Below are positions 43,691 through 52,835 of a stretch of 64,000 nt of DNA, piece after piece. Numbering within the stretch: position 1 is the first letter of the stretch; every line of letters begins with the position of its first letter. The position numbers and the translations under genes are program-made. Under the pieces are notes generated by a model. It did no database searches. It saw nothing but the letters and a program-made list of their open reading frames with translations, and was not told the origin of the DNA. The DNA comes from Thalassomonas viridans (GTDB lineage: Bacteria > Pseudomonadota > Gammaproteobacteria > Enterobacterales > Alteromonadaceae): positions 1 to 64,000 of the forward strand of contig NZ_CP059734.1 in the NCBI RefSeq assembly GCF_000948985.2. The letters are read 5' to 3'.

Positions 43691-44587
43691 ATGAGCGAAT
43701 TCTGGCACGCCTTTTCAAGAGAAAAAAATGATCAGCAATACAACCCGACTTTATGGACAAAACGCCTGCCGGCAGAGGAACTTTTACCGGCCCATATCGC
43801 CTACACCCAGGAAAAAAGCACCTTATACCGGGCCAAAGGCGTTGACAGCCTGGCATTCGGTGAAGGCGAGTTCTCCGGCAGCATAGATATATTCCGGTCT
43901 GCCGCAGTACCGGCAAACGCTCCGGTTGTGGTGTATATTCACGGCGGCTGGTGGCAATGGTTCAGCAAAGAGCAGTTTTCTTACTTGGCCGAGCCCTTTA
44001 ATAACCGGGGATTTGCGGTTTATATGCCCGGCTATTGTATGGCCCCTGACTGGCACAATGATGCCCCGATGGAATCTATCGTCAAGCAAATGCAATATGC
44101 GCTGGCCGCCATACTTAACCAGGCCGAAGAGCATGCTGCACCGGCGGTTTACCTGGTTGGCCATTCGGCAGGCGGTCAGTTGGTGACTATGCTGCAGCAT
44201 ACCAATTGGCAGCAGTTTGATGTTTCCGAAACGGCGGCGAAAAAACTTAAGGGTATTTTTTCCCTGGCCGGGCTGTATGATATCCGCCCGCTGGTGGACA
44301 GTTTTGTCAATGATGACATTAAAATGTCGCTGGCTTCGGCGGCATCGGTAAGCCCGCAATTACTGCCCCTGGCAGAGCAAGAATGCCCGGTACACCTGCT
44401 GTTACCTGAATTCGATACCCCTGAGTTTTTCCGGCAAACCAAGGAATATCAGCAAAAACTCCTGGCGGAAGGACACAGCTGTTATCTTAAACTGGCCGAG
44501 AACAGGGATCACCTTGATGTTATCGAGAAACTGGTGGAAAGTGAGGATGAGATCATGAATTATCTGTTAAGCCATATGCAGGACTAA
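43691..44587 (+). CDS. Alpha/beta hydrolase, kynurenine-formamidase/esterase-like
   Basis: 298 residues. The HGGWWQWF oxyanion motif (HGGxW) after VVVYIHGG, the nucleophile in LVGHSAGGQLV, the Asp in LLLPEFDTPEF and His in NRDHLDVIE make a complete triad. Proteins with HGGxW and GHSAGG cleave small amides or esters, and several are arylformamidases. No signal peptide. A good SD (AGGAAGGAAAT) precedes ATG 43691. Divergent from a LysR gene. Confidence 0.88.
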   Translation: MSEFWHAFSREKNDQQYNPTLWTKRLPAEELLPAHIAYTQEKSTLYRAKGVDSLAFGEGEFSGSIDIFRSAAVPANAPVVVYIHGGWWQWFSKEQFSYLAEPFNNRGFAVYMPGYCMAPDWHNDAPMESIVKQMQYALAAILNQAEEHAAPAVYLVGHSAGGQLVTMLQHTNWQQFDVSETAAKKLKGIFSLAGLYDIRPLVDSFVNDDIKMSLASAASVSPQLLPLAEQECPVHLLLPEFDTPEFFRQTKEYQQKLLAEGHSCYLKLAENRDHLDVIEKLVESEDEIMNYLLSHMQD

Positions 44588-44597
44588 CAGTAAAATG

Positions 44598-44627
44598 GCC
44601 GGGTGCCCTTTTCCGGGAATACCCGGC
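44598..44627 (+). terminator. Hairpin after the alpha/beta hydrolase gene
   Basis: GCCGGGT (44598-44604) pairs with ACCCGGC (44621-44627), 11 bases after the stop. No strong T-run, so strength is uncertain. Confidence 0.5.
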
Positions 44628-44657
44628 TGCAACCCTTTAAAAATAAGGCTCTCAGTC

Positions 44658-44677
44658 TAAAGGCAACTTTTCACCCC
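44658..44677 (+). promoter_or_regulatory. 20-bp element shared by the duplicated solute-binding genes
   Basis: TAAAGGCAACTTTTCACCCC lies here and, identical, at 45627-45646, each 130-150 bases before the start of its paralogous gene. A TATAAT at 44786-44791 (and at 45741-45746 in the second copy) follows 34-36 bases before the ATG. Likely a conserved promoter or control element carried along with the duplication. Confidence 0.6.
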
Positions 44678-44826
44678 TATATTATTTTTTACATATAAGC
44701 ACATATAAACAAACCGGACAATAAACCGCAGAGCAGGATTTTGGGCGGACAACAGGCTTTTTAAACGATTAAAAAAATCCTCAATTATAATTGTGAATAG
44801 CAACCTGCACCTTTAGCGGATCCTCC

Positions 44827-45558
44827 ATGAAACTGTTCAGCATTTTATTGCTAATAGGAATATCGCTGAAAATACCAGCCGTTACGCATGCCGCAGAAAG
44901 GATTGAAGTCGTTACCGAAAGCTGGGAGCCATACAGCTATCTCTTGCCCGATGGCAGTGTCGGCGGTACCTCGACAGAAAAAGTACGCCGCATTCTGGAT
45001 AAAGCGGGATTGGAATACGACATTAGCATTTACCACTGGGCACGGGCTTATAGAACGGCGCTAAGTAAAAAAAACGTCCTGATATATTCCATCTACAGGA
45101 CTAAAGAGCGCGAGTCAAAATTCCAATGGCTGTGTCCATTTTTGCCGACCCGGCAAATACATGCGTATGCCCTAGCGGAGCGCGGTGACATCAATATAGG
45201 TAAACTGGCCGACCTTAAGCAATACCTGATCGGCATGGCCCGGGATGAATATGTCTATCAATATTTGATTGAACACGGCTTTGAAGAGCACAAGCACCTG
45301 GATATCAACACAACTTACAACACCGGCCTGCATAAGCTGGTAAGCAAGAGAATAGACCTTATTATCGGCACCAGGGAAGCGATACATATCAGGTTAAAAG
45401 CCTTAGGTTATGGCAATACCCAGTTAACCGCGGTGTATGAAATCGATACCGCTGTCGTCACCGGTAATTGTATGGCGTTCAGTTTAACTACATCGCCAGA
45501 GGTGGTTGAAAAAGTCAGGCAGGCCCTGTCAGACATCAACCGGCTTATTGAAAAATAA
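44827..45558 (+). CDS. Periplasmic solute-binding-like protein, copy 1
   Basis: 243 residues with a signal peptide (FSILLLIGISLKIPAVTHAA) and a type-2 periplasmic-binding fold of the amino-acid (SBP family 3) kind: VVTESWEPYSYLLPDG, HWARAYRTALSKK, GMARDEYVYQYLIEHG, KRIDLIIGTREA. No permease or ATPase is nearby, so it may be a sensor-type or orphan binding protein. Roughly 70 percent similar by eye to the next gene. Confidence 0.85.
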   Translation: MKLFSILLLIGISLKIPAVTHAAERIEVVTESWEPYSYLLPDGSVGGTSTEKVRRILDKAGLEYDISIYHWARAYRTALSKKNVLIYSIYRTKERESKFQWLCPFLPTRQIHAYALAERGDINIGKLADLKQYLIGMARDEYVYQYLIEHGFEEHKHLDINTTYNTGLHKLVSKRIDLIIGTREAIHIRLKALGYGNTQLTAVYEIDTAVVTGNCMAFSLTTSPEVVEKVRQALSDINRLIEK

Positions 45559-45626
45559 CCAGTTAAACAGCGCTGCCGCTAATAAATTTTCTGTTAGGTT
45601 ATAGGCTAACGTATAGATTTTTGTAG

Positions 45627-45646
45627 TAAAGGCAACTTTTCACCCC
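45627..45646 (+). promoter_or_regulatory. Second copy of the 20-bp shared element
   Basis: Exact copy of 44658-44677, 134 bases upstream of the second paralogue, followed by TATAAT at 45741-45746. Confidence 0.6.
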
Positions 45647-45779
45647 AAAAGAAAAACACATAGCAGAGTTAGCGCTTAGCCCTATACCCAGCAGATCCGG
45701 GGGAAAACTTATTTTCAATAATGGCCGGACAATCCTCCATTATAATTGAAGAGTGATCCGCCTCTTTACCCGACAGTTC

Positions 45780-46526
45780 ATGAAAATAACCGGCATTTTA
45801 TTACTGACAGGAATATTGCTGAAAATACCGGTTGTGACGCTTGCTGCAGAAATGATTGAAGTGGTTACCGAAAGCTGGGAGCCATATAGTTATCTTTTGC
45901 CCGACGGTAGTGTCGGCGGCATGGCGACAGATAAGGTCCGTCGGATCCTGGACAAAACCGGGTTTGAATACAGCATCAGGCTTTATCCCTGGGCGAGGGC
46001 CTACAGGACTGCGCTTAATAAAAAAAATGTCCTGATATATTCCATCTACAGAACCAAAGAGCGGGAAGCTAAGTTCCAATGGTTATGCCCCTTTCTACCG
46101 ACTGAGCCTATATATGCGCATGCGTTGTCCTCCCGTGACGACATTAATGTCAGCACACTGGGTGACATGAAAAAATACCTTATCGGCATTGCCAGGGAGG
46201 AATATGTCTATCAATACCTGGTCGAGCAAGGATTCAAGGATCGCCTGCACCTGGACACCACCCCCACCTATGACATCAGCCTGCTAAAACTGGTTAACAA
46301 CAGGGTAGATCTCATCATAGGCACCGGCCATTCCATAGAAAAAAGATTAAATACCTTGGGATATGGCAATATCCGGTTAAGGGCGGTTTATGAAATAAAT
46401 ACCCGGGTTGTCGCCGGTAACTGCATGGCTTTTAGCTTAACGACGCCGCTGGCTGTGGTCGACAAAGTCAGGCTGGCCCTGGCAGATATTAATCGGCTGA
46501 GCGCGAATCAGCCGGCTGCCAAATAA
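45780..46526 (+). CDS. Periplasmic solute-binding-like protein, copy 2
   Basis: 248 residues. Start set at ATG 45780 by homology with copy 1 (signal peptide MKITGILLLTGILLKIPVV); the frame also runs back to 45753. The same fold and landmarks are present (VVTESWEPYSYLLPDG, PWARAYRTALNKK, IAREEYVYQYLVEQG, NRVDLIIGTGHS). Tandem duplicate of copy 1 including its upstream element. Differences are spread over the gene, so the duplication is not recent. Ligand unknown. Confidence 0.85.
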   Translation: MKITGILLLTGILLKIPVVTLAAEMIEVVTESWEPYSYLLPDGSVGGMATDKVRRILDKTGFEYSIRLYPWARAYRTALNKKNVLIYSIYRTKEREAKFQWLCPFLPTEPIYAHALSSRDDINVSTLGDMKKYLIGIAREEYVYQYLVEQGFKDRLHLDTTPTYDISLLKLVNNRVDLIIGTGHSIEKRLNTLGYGNIRLRAVYEINTRVVAGNCMAFSLTTPLAVVDKVRLALADINRLSANQPAAK

Positions 46527-46541
46527 TCCCGGCATCAGCTG

Positions 46542-47219
46542 TTAGAATAGTTCAACCGATCCCTCTGTGGCATGTTCATTATCTATCTGGTGACGGTAAT
46601 CCCTTTCACGCTGCGCTATAGTATCGTTAGAGAGGTTTTCCAGCCTTTTAACAAACGCCCTGCCGGTTGCCGGCTCAAACAGGACTTTTCTGGGACAATC
46701 CAGGCCGACATCGGCTTTTTCAATCCGGATCTTTTCCGTTGCCAGGTAACGAAGGGCAAAATGCAGGTTTTTCATTCCGACATCCGACATTTTCTTTAGC
46801 ATATTGCCGCCGCCAAACAGCTTGGCGACGAGATTCTTTTTACGGCCGCCATTCTTTAATATGATGTTGATAAGGTGCTCCATGGCAAAATTCCCGTAAC
46901 GGGTGGCATCACTTTCCTTACCCCGCTGGCTCCAGTTTACCTGGCCGGCATCTTTATCCGTCAGGGGCAACATAAAATGGTTCATGCCGCCAATCCCCAG
47001 CATAGGATCCCAGATGCAGGCTGAAATGCAGGAGCCCAGGGTCGTGGCTATGGTAATGTTCTGATGGGTAAAATAAAACTCACCCGGTAAGATTTTGGCA
47101 ACAACGATTTTCCGGCCTTTATCCCAGTAATGGTTGACATGAGAAAATTCGGGTAAACATTGCCGCAGACAATGTTCAACTTCTCTGTTTTTCTCCAGGT
47201 TCCATGATACAGGTCTCAT
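46542..47219 (-). CDS. cheD: Chemoreceptor glutamine deamidase CheD
   Basis: 225 residues, slightly longer than the usual 160-200 at both ends. CheD deamidates glutamines in the methylation helices of MCPs and can be the target of CheC/CheY-P. Signature: catalytic Cys in TLGSCISACIWDP, His in GIGGMNHFMLP, then AMEHLINIILKNGG, LVAKLFGGGNML and GLDCPRKVLFEPATGRAFVKRL. It lies about 300 bases downstream of an MCP gene on the same strand. Confidence 0.92.
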   Translation of the reverse strand: MRPVSWNLEKNREVEHCLRQCLPEFSHVNHYWDKGRKIVVAKILPGEFYFTHQNITIATTLGSCISACIWDPMLGIGGMNHFMLPLTDKDAGQVNWSQRGKESDATRYGNFAMEHLINIILKNGGRKKNLVAKLFGGGNMLKKMSDVGMKNLHFALRYLATEKIRIEKADVGLDCPRKVLFEPATGRAFVKRLENLSNDTIAQRERDYRHQIDNEHATEGSVELF

Positions 47220-47453
47220 AAGTGTTAATCCGTTTTACTTTATGCAAACTTGCTGTTTGGCGATATTGCCATATGCGTATGACAGGGAAATAGGATAAAA
47301 GGCTTATTTTTTAATTACTTAAAATTAGCGCTTTGGTTGGCAGCCTTAATCCCTGGCATATGCTTTGCCCTTGGGGAATTACCTTTGAAGTATAGTCAGT
47401 AAATTTAAATATGCTTGTAAAACATGGCTGTAAGATAACAAAAGCCATTTTGC

Positions 47454-47496
47454 AAACCAGGGTAAAACATTTTTGGTAGATGTTTTACCCTGGTTT
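47454..47496. terminator. Strong bidirectional hairpin after the MCP gene
   Basis: A perfect 16-base stem, AAACCAGGGTAAAACA (47454-47469) and TGTTTTACCCTGGTTT (47481-47496), with an 11-base loop. It lies just past the MCP stop, which suggests that cheD is transcribed separately or only by read-through. Confidence 0.8.
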
Positions 47497-47515
47497 GTTT
47501 GTACCTGAATACAGA

Positions 47516-49207
47516 TCAAATTTTAAACTGGGACAAGCTGGTATGCAGTTGTTCTATACATACCGAAATTGACATATTGGCGTCTGATGTTTTCTGGGCC
47601 CCTTCACTGGTTGTTGTCGCTATCGACTGTATTGACAGCAGGTTACGGTTGATCTCTTCAACAACAGACGATTGCTCTCCGGTAGCGGCGGCAATATGGG
47701 CATTTAGCTCGGTAATGCTGTTTACGGCATCAAAGGCACTTTCAAATGCCTGCGTGGTTTCTGTACTTTTGAGTAAACATACCTTGGCCCGCTCGCTGCC
47801 TTTGCTCATGCCGTCAACGGCATTTTTCGCTTCGCCTTGCAGATCTTCTACCAGCTGCTGGATATCTAACGTCGAACTTTGTGTACGCTGTGCCAGGTTA
47901 CGTACTTCATCGGCGACAACGGCAAAGCCGCGTCCGGACTCGCCGGCACGGGCGGCTTCAATGGCGGCGTTGAGGGCGAGCAAATTGGTTTGCTCGGCAA
48001 TGCCGCGTATGGTGTCAAGCACGGCTCCTATGCCTGTGGTTTTTTCTGCCAAACGTTCGATGATGTGGGAGGCATTGGCCAGCTCCTCAGACAATTGTTC
48101 CATAATGTTATGGCCTGCCACAGCCGAGGTATTGCCCTGCTCCACTTTAGCGCGAACCCCGGCAGCAGCCTCAGAAGCCTGGCCGGTGTTTTTTGATACT
48201 TCCTGGGTGGTCATATTCATTTCCGTGACTGCCGTGGCCACCTGTTCCGTTTCACTGCGCTGCTTTTCGGCGTTGCCAAGTGTTTGCTCGACAACCTCTT
48301 TGGCTGTGCCGGACGAATGCGCCAGCTGCTCGGCTGTCGCCTTGATCTCGGTAATGGTTGCTCTTAATTTACTGAGAAAGGCATTAAATGCTTTTGCTGT
48401 TTCCCCGGTTTCATCATAGCTATGTTCGGGCAAGGTTTGTCGCAGGTCGCCATCTCCCTGGGAAACATCAGTCAGGCGGGCATTTAACTGGTGGATCGGC
48501 TTGGTAATGCTGACAGAAACCAGGTAAGGCAGGATGATTGCCACCGCGCAGGCAATAACCAGCCAGATGACAATTTGCACTATGCCGTTTTGTTCGTCAT
48601 GCTCGGCCTGAAGCGCGGCTTTTGCGGTAAATTTTTGGATCTCATGGACGACGGCAAGCAGTTTTTCGCTGAGTTCGTGTTGTGCCTGTTCGGCAGCGGG
48701 AGCCATTTCAATGGCTGTAGTCAGCTGTCGGGACTGTAATAACTCGATTTGTGTGTCCAACTGCTGCGCCAAAACGGAATGGTCCGCTTCAATCTCAACC
48801 AGTTGCCGCTGCAAAAACTTAAATTCGGCGGTTATCTCTTCGCTGTGCTCTACGCTGAGGATCTGTTTGATAAAATCAAGTGCTTGTTTTAATTTGGCTT
48901 TATCCTCTAAAGTTAACTCGTTAATTTCTTTTATTATTTGCTGAAAATCACTGCCGGGTTGTTCATCCTTTATCAACAACATGGCGCTTTTAAACATTAG
49001 TTTTTCAAACAGCATAGATTGCCGCAGCTGGTTTTCAGTAATAAGGGAAACTTTATTGGTTAAGGGGATGTCTTCTTCCGCAATCCCTACAAGTTCATGG
49101 CCAATCTTTGCCATTTGCAAATAGCCGGTTAAACCGACCAGCAGAATAAGTAAAAATTGCACCGCACCCATAAGGTAAATTTTGCGAGATATATTAATTT
49201 TTAACAT
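47516..49207 (-). CDS. Methyl-accepting chemotaxis protein
   Basis: 563 residues. TM1 near residues 10-30; a helical four-helix-bundle-type ligand domain (about 35-205) with no Cache fold; TM2 (IVIWLVIACAVAIILPYLV) near 210-228; HAMP; then the signalling domain with the conserved tip (GIAEQTNLLALNAAIEAAR, GFAVVADEVRNLAQRT). Methylation-type helices flank the tip. No C-terminal pentapeptide for CheR. A CheD gene lies downstream. Confidence 0.93.
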   Translation of the reverse strand: MLKINISRKIYLMGAVQFLLILLVGLTGYLQMAKIGHELVGIAEEDIPLTNKVSLITENQLRQSMLFEKLMFKSAMLLIKDEQPGSDFQQIIKEINELTLEDKAKLKQALDFIKQILSVEHSEEITAEFKFLQRQLVEIEADHSVLAQQLDTQIELLQSRQLTTAIEMAPAAEQAQHELSEKLLAVVHEIQKFTAKAALQAEHDEQNGIVQIVIWLVIACAVAIILPYLVSVSITKPIHQLNARLTDVSQGDGDLRQTLPEHSYDETGETAKAFNAFLSKLRATITEIKATAEQLAHSSGTAKEVVEQTLGNAEKQRSETEQVATAVTEMNMTTQEVSKNTGQASEAAAGVRAKVEQGNTSAVAGHNIMEQLSEELANASHIIERLAEKTTGIGAVLDTIRGIAEQTNLLALNAAIEAARAGESGRGFAVVADEVRNLAQRTQSSTLDIQQLVEDLQGEAKNAVDGMSKGSERAKVCLLKSTETTQAFESAFDAVNSITELNAHIAAATGEQSSVVEEINRNLLSIQSIATTTSEGAQKTSDANMSISVCIEQLHTSLSQFKI

Positions 49208-49814
49208 TATTACAGCACCTTAATTGTTTATAACCTTCCGTGGACCCAAAAATACTTATTTCAATCAAGTACTTTAAGCCTTTGTATTAGCAAGAGGGGG
49301 AAAATAGTTGTTGCTATTTTACCCTGTGATTAGAATCGTCCTTTGATCATTAAATATTTAACATGCCGATTTCCTGGCACATACCTTTGAACAAGCATGT
49401 GTTTGAACTAAAGTGAAATATTGCCTCTTATTTTTAGCGCAAGATGGCATAAGTTTATGCAATGTCTGATATTTTTACCAAATCTTCTCCCGCAAAAAAA
49501 TTATTATTTCCGGCTTCTCAAACTTCGCAATTTAAAAGACTTTAATTATTCAGAAACCTCAATCCAAGATGAAATAATGAAGCTATGATATCCATATTAT
49601 TTAATAAATATCAATATGATAGGCTGATATTCTCCCAGTGGGGCACTTATTTTTGCAGGAGGTTAAATTTTATGGATAGTTTTTAACCTGTCAAAACAGG
49701 AAAATGGGTGTGTAGTTGTTTTATATGATATTTTTAACACCGACCTATACCGAAAGGCCAAAAAGCTTATTCACCGTCAAAAGAGGACAAATTCCTGGTG
49801 GGCAAGTGCCGGAT
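49208..49814. other. Gene-free region upstream of the MCP gene
   Basis: About 600 bases with no reading frame of note, AT-rich; it must hold the MCP promoter. No repeat or known RNA structure recognised. Confidence 0.6.
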
Positions 49815-49843
49815 ATTTGCCGTTATTTATTACAACGGCAAAT
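49815..49843. terminator. Hairpin after the GMC oxidoreductase gene
   Basis: ATTTGCCGTT (49815-49824) and AACGGCAAAT (49834-49843) form a perfect ten-base stem with a nine-base loop, 20 bases past the stop of the minus-strand gene at 49864. T-run weak. Confidence 0.55.
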
Positions 49844-49863
49844 ACAGCCGGCGCTAAGCCCGG

Positions 49864-51510
49864 TTAATTTGCCCGGGCATGTTCGTTTAAGATCATATCC
49901 GCAGCCTTGGCGGCGATCATTATGGTAGGGGCATTGGTATTGCCGCTGATCAAAGTAGGCATAACCGATGCGTCGATCACCCGCAGCTGCTCCATGCCAT
50001 GTACTTTCAGGCTTTGATCAACCACCGCCATGTCGTCATTACCCATTTTGCAAGTGCCTACCGGGTGATAGATGGTGTTGCATTTTTCCTTTAAAAATTC
50101 CACTATCGCCTCGTCGCTCTGGCAGTTTTCTCCCGGGAAGATTTCATCGCCGTTTTTGTCCGCCAGCGGCGGCTGGGCCAGGATTTCCCGGGCGAGCCGA
50201 ACCCCTTTGATCATGGTCTGCCTGTCATCCGCTTCCGCCAGCATATTGAGCTGAATTTTCGGATTTGAATCTATCTCCTTGTCATACAGGGTTACGCTGC
50301 CCCGGCTTTTCGGACGCAGCAGGCATATATGCAATGAGACGGCATAGTTGGTCAGCATTTTAAAATTCCGGCCGTGATCGTCCATAGCGGCAGGAATAAA
50401 ATGCAACTGCAGATCCGGGCGGGTTAGCTGCGGCTCTGACTTAATAAAGCCGCCGGCTTCCGCTACCGGCGAGGTCAGCACGCCGCGCTTGCCGCCGAAA
50501 AATTTCATGGCATCTTTTACCGCCCACCAGGCGGCTTTGGGCCTGAGTGCCAGCAAATCGTTGCGTTGGTGCTTGGTTACCACCATCACATCCACATGAT
50601 CCTGCAGGTTCTGCCCGACGCCGGGCAATTCATGCGCCAGGGGAATGCCATGTTTGGCAAGTTCATCTTTCGGGCCTATGCCTGAGAGCATCAGCAGCTG
50701 GGGGGAGTTAAAGGCGCCGGCGCTGAGCAAGACTTCCCTGCGGGCATGGAGCTGTTTTAGCTGGCTGTTTTCATTGCCTTTTTCCCTGCTCTTTTCCAGG
50801 CTTTTTTCCAGGTAATAAACCCCGGTTACCTTTTTATTGTCGATAATCAGCTTGGTCACGGAAACATCGGTTAATACCGTGAGGTTGGGCCGGTCCAGAT
50901 TAGGGGTTAAAAAGCCTTTGGCGGCGCTAAAACGCCGGCCGTCTTTCTGGGTCAGCTGGTAATAGCCCACTCCTTCCTGATCGGCGCCGTTAAAGTCGTC
51001 ATTGGCTTTAAAGCCCGCGTGTTGTGCCGACTGAATAAAGTCATCAAAAACAGGCAGTTTTGAGCGTGAATCGGCAACATTTAATTGCCCGTCGGTGCCG
51101 TGGAATTCACTGGCGCCGCGCTCCTGAAACTGAGTGCTCTTAAAGTAAGGCAGCACCTGGTCGAAACTCCACAAATCATTGCCCAAAGCGGCCCAATGAT
51201 CGTAATCTTCCTTTTGCCCCCTGACATACAACATGGCATTGATGGAGCTGCTGCCGCCGAGGGTTTTGCCCCTGGGATTGAATATCTGCCTCTGGTTCTG
51301 GCTGGTCTCGGCATGGGAGTTATATTGCCAGTTGAGGGTTTTGCTGCGCATTAGATTGATCACGCCAAGGGGCACATGGATATTATTTGAGCTGTCTTTC
51401 GGACCGGCTTCGAGCAGGCAAACCTGATATTGACCGCAGGCAGACAAGCGCTCCGCCAGGACACAACCGGCGGATCCGCCGCCAATAATAATAAAATCGA
51501 ATGTCGTCAT
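49864..51510 (-). CDS. GMC-family FAD oxidoreductase, choline/alcohol dehydrogenase type
   Basis: 548 residues. N-terminal Rossmann FIIIGGGSAGCVLAERL, GMC signature one GKTLGGSSSINAMLYVRG with the downstream HWAALG, signature two GAFNSPQLLMLSGIGP, and the catalytic His in YHPVGTCKMG followed by NTNAPTIMIAAKAADMIL. It oxidises primary alcohols to aldehydes; close relatives are alkanol (AlkJ) and choline (BetA) dehydrogenases. No betaine aldehyde dehydrogenase is near, so an alcohol substrate is more likely. The AraC gene lies 120 bases upstream on the same strand. Confidence 0.9.
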   Translation of the reverse strand: MTTFDFIIIGGGSAGCVLAERLSACGQYQVCLLEAGPKDSSNNIHVPLGVINLMRSKTLNWQYNSHAETSQNQRQIFNPRGKTLGGSSSINAMLYVRGQKEDYDHWAALGNDLWSFDQVLPYFKSTQFQERGASEFHGTDGQLNVADSRSKLPVFDDFIQSAQHAGFKANDDFNGADQEGVGYYQLTQKDGRRFSAAKGFLTPNLDRPNLTVLTDVSVTKLIIDNKKVTGVYYLEKSLEKSREKGNENSQLKQLHARREVLLSAGAFNSPQLLMLSGIGPKDELAKHGIPLAHELPGVGQNLQDHVDVMVVTKHQRNDLLALRPKAAWWAVKDAMKFFGGKRGVLTSPVAEAGGFIKSEPQLTRPDLQLHFIPAAMDDHGRNFKMLTNYAVSLHICLLRPKSRGSVTLYDKEIDSNPKIQLNMLAEADDRQTMIKGVRLAREILAQPPLADKNGDEIFPGENCQSDEAIVEFLKEKCNTIYHPVGTCKMGNDDMAVVDQSLKVHGMEQLRVIDASVMPTLISGNTNAPTIMIAAKAADMILNEHARAN

Positions 51511-51630
51511 AATAACCTCTCCCCTCAGTCATGTCGGACCACTCTAGATTATTATTTTTCGATGTCAAATATTAATTTTTAACCTCGGGTTTTCAGCAAA
51601 GTTACAAATGATCCAAATGATAGATAAGAT

Positions 51631-52653
51631 TTATTCTTTAATTTTCCGATAGTTACCTGGGGTTGAACCTGTCAGTTTTTGAAACCAGCGATAAAAGGAT
51701 CTCGGTTCGGAAAAACCCAGCTCAGCGCTTATCCGGTCTAGGTTTAACCCGGGGGCGGCCAAAAATTCTTTGGCCAGACGTAAACGGGTCTGGTCCAGCA
51801 GCGTCTGAAAGCTGGTATTTTCTTTTGCCAGTTTTCTTTGCAGGGTTTTGCCGGACATGTCTAACAGCAAGGCGATATCCTGCTGGTGGTAATTGCCCGT
51901 GCCCAGCACCTTTTCGATGGCCGCCGCCACCTGTTCCCGTATGCCCTCCGGGGCGGCTAAGTCGGTGATCAGCTTATTGGCGTGGGATTCCAGGGTAGAA
52001 AGCAGCTGCTGATCCCCCTTGTTTAACGGGTGCGACAGTAACTGTGGCGAAAATAAAATGGCATCTTCTTCCTGGTTGTAAACCACGGGGCAACCGAAGA
52101 TGTTCCGGTATTGTGTTTGCTGGGCCAGATCCGGGGTATTGCGGCTAAGCAATACCCTGACCGGGTCGCCCTTATGGTCCAGCAGGTAACGGGCAAAGGT
52201 GATCCAGGACGCCAGGCAGTTGTCTATCATGTGCCGTCTGACGGTCAGATCCGGGAACTGGCAATGCCAGCTGATTTTGACCTCGGTTCCCGCCTGGGCA
52301 AAGCTGGTGGTGCCCATATCCCCCACCAGCTTTTCAAAGGGGGCGATTTTAGTGATCGCCTGTCCCAGGGTGTCGCAATTCATGGAAATATAACCTAACA
52401 CGCTGTAGGAGCCCGGCTGGACAAACCTGGCGGTGTGCAGGCCGAACAGCTCGTCATCGGATGCTTCAAGCAGCAAAGCTATCAGGGTCTGAAAGGCCAG
52501 TCCGGTAATATGCCGGCTGTTGTCTTTGAGCAGCTCGTCCGCAATACCGGCCCGCCCAAGGATATTATTGATATCTATGCCCTGCTCCCGTGCCAGGGCC
52601 AGGTATTGGTTTACGGCAGGAACCGACGCTTTTCCTAAATTTTTATCCATCAC
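51631..52653 (-). CDS. AraC-family regulator with arabinose-binding-type N-domain
   Basis: 340 residues. The N-terminal domain of about 200 residues is of the OruR/ArgR-like Arabinose_bd type (LYLALAREQGIDINNILGRAG-like opening, then SYSVLGYISMNCDTLGQAI). The C-terminal AraC domain includes DIALLLDMSGKTLQRKLAKE and ISAELGFSEPRSFYRWFQKLTG. It is divergent from the glycerol-phosphate cluster at 52836 (182 bases) and upstream of the GMC gene on its own strand, so it could control both. Confidence 0.88.
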   Translation of the reverse strand: MMDKNLGKASVPAVNQYLALAREQGIDINNILGRAGIADELLKDNSRHITGLAFQTLIALLLEASDDELFGLHTARFVQPGSYSVLGYISMNCDTLGQAITKIAPFEKLVGDMGTTSFAQAGTEVKISWHCQFPDLTVRRHMIDNCLASWITFARYLLDHKGDPVRVLLSRNTPDLAQQTQYRNIFGCPVVYNQEEDAILFSPQLLSHPLNKGDQQLLSTLESHANKLITDLAAPEGIREQVAAAIEKVLGTGNYHQQDIALLLDMSGKTLQRKLAKENTSFQTLLDQTRLRLAKEFLAAPGLNLDRISAELGFSEPRSFYRWFQKLTGSTPGNYRKIKE

Positions 52654-52835
52654 CCAATCTTGCTGCTGTAATTTTTGTGGTATGTGATTGTTGTGTTTAT
52701 GCCACAGGTTATGACAAAAGTTACCGCTAAAATGCTGTCCCGAAATGTCACCTTGACTGTCTTTTTAGGACATTATTTCCGCCCAGCAAGTGTTTTATCA
52801 TAAGCCGGAATCAATTAAAAGTTAGGTGATCGGGT

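Noticed and set aside
43823..44359. 178-aa minus-strand frame
   Set aside because: Shadow of the alpha/beta hydrolase, which has a complete catalytic triad.
47499..48419. 306-aa plus-strand frame
   Set aside because: Shadow of the MCP gene on the opposite strand; Ser/Cys-rich and without motif.
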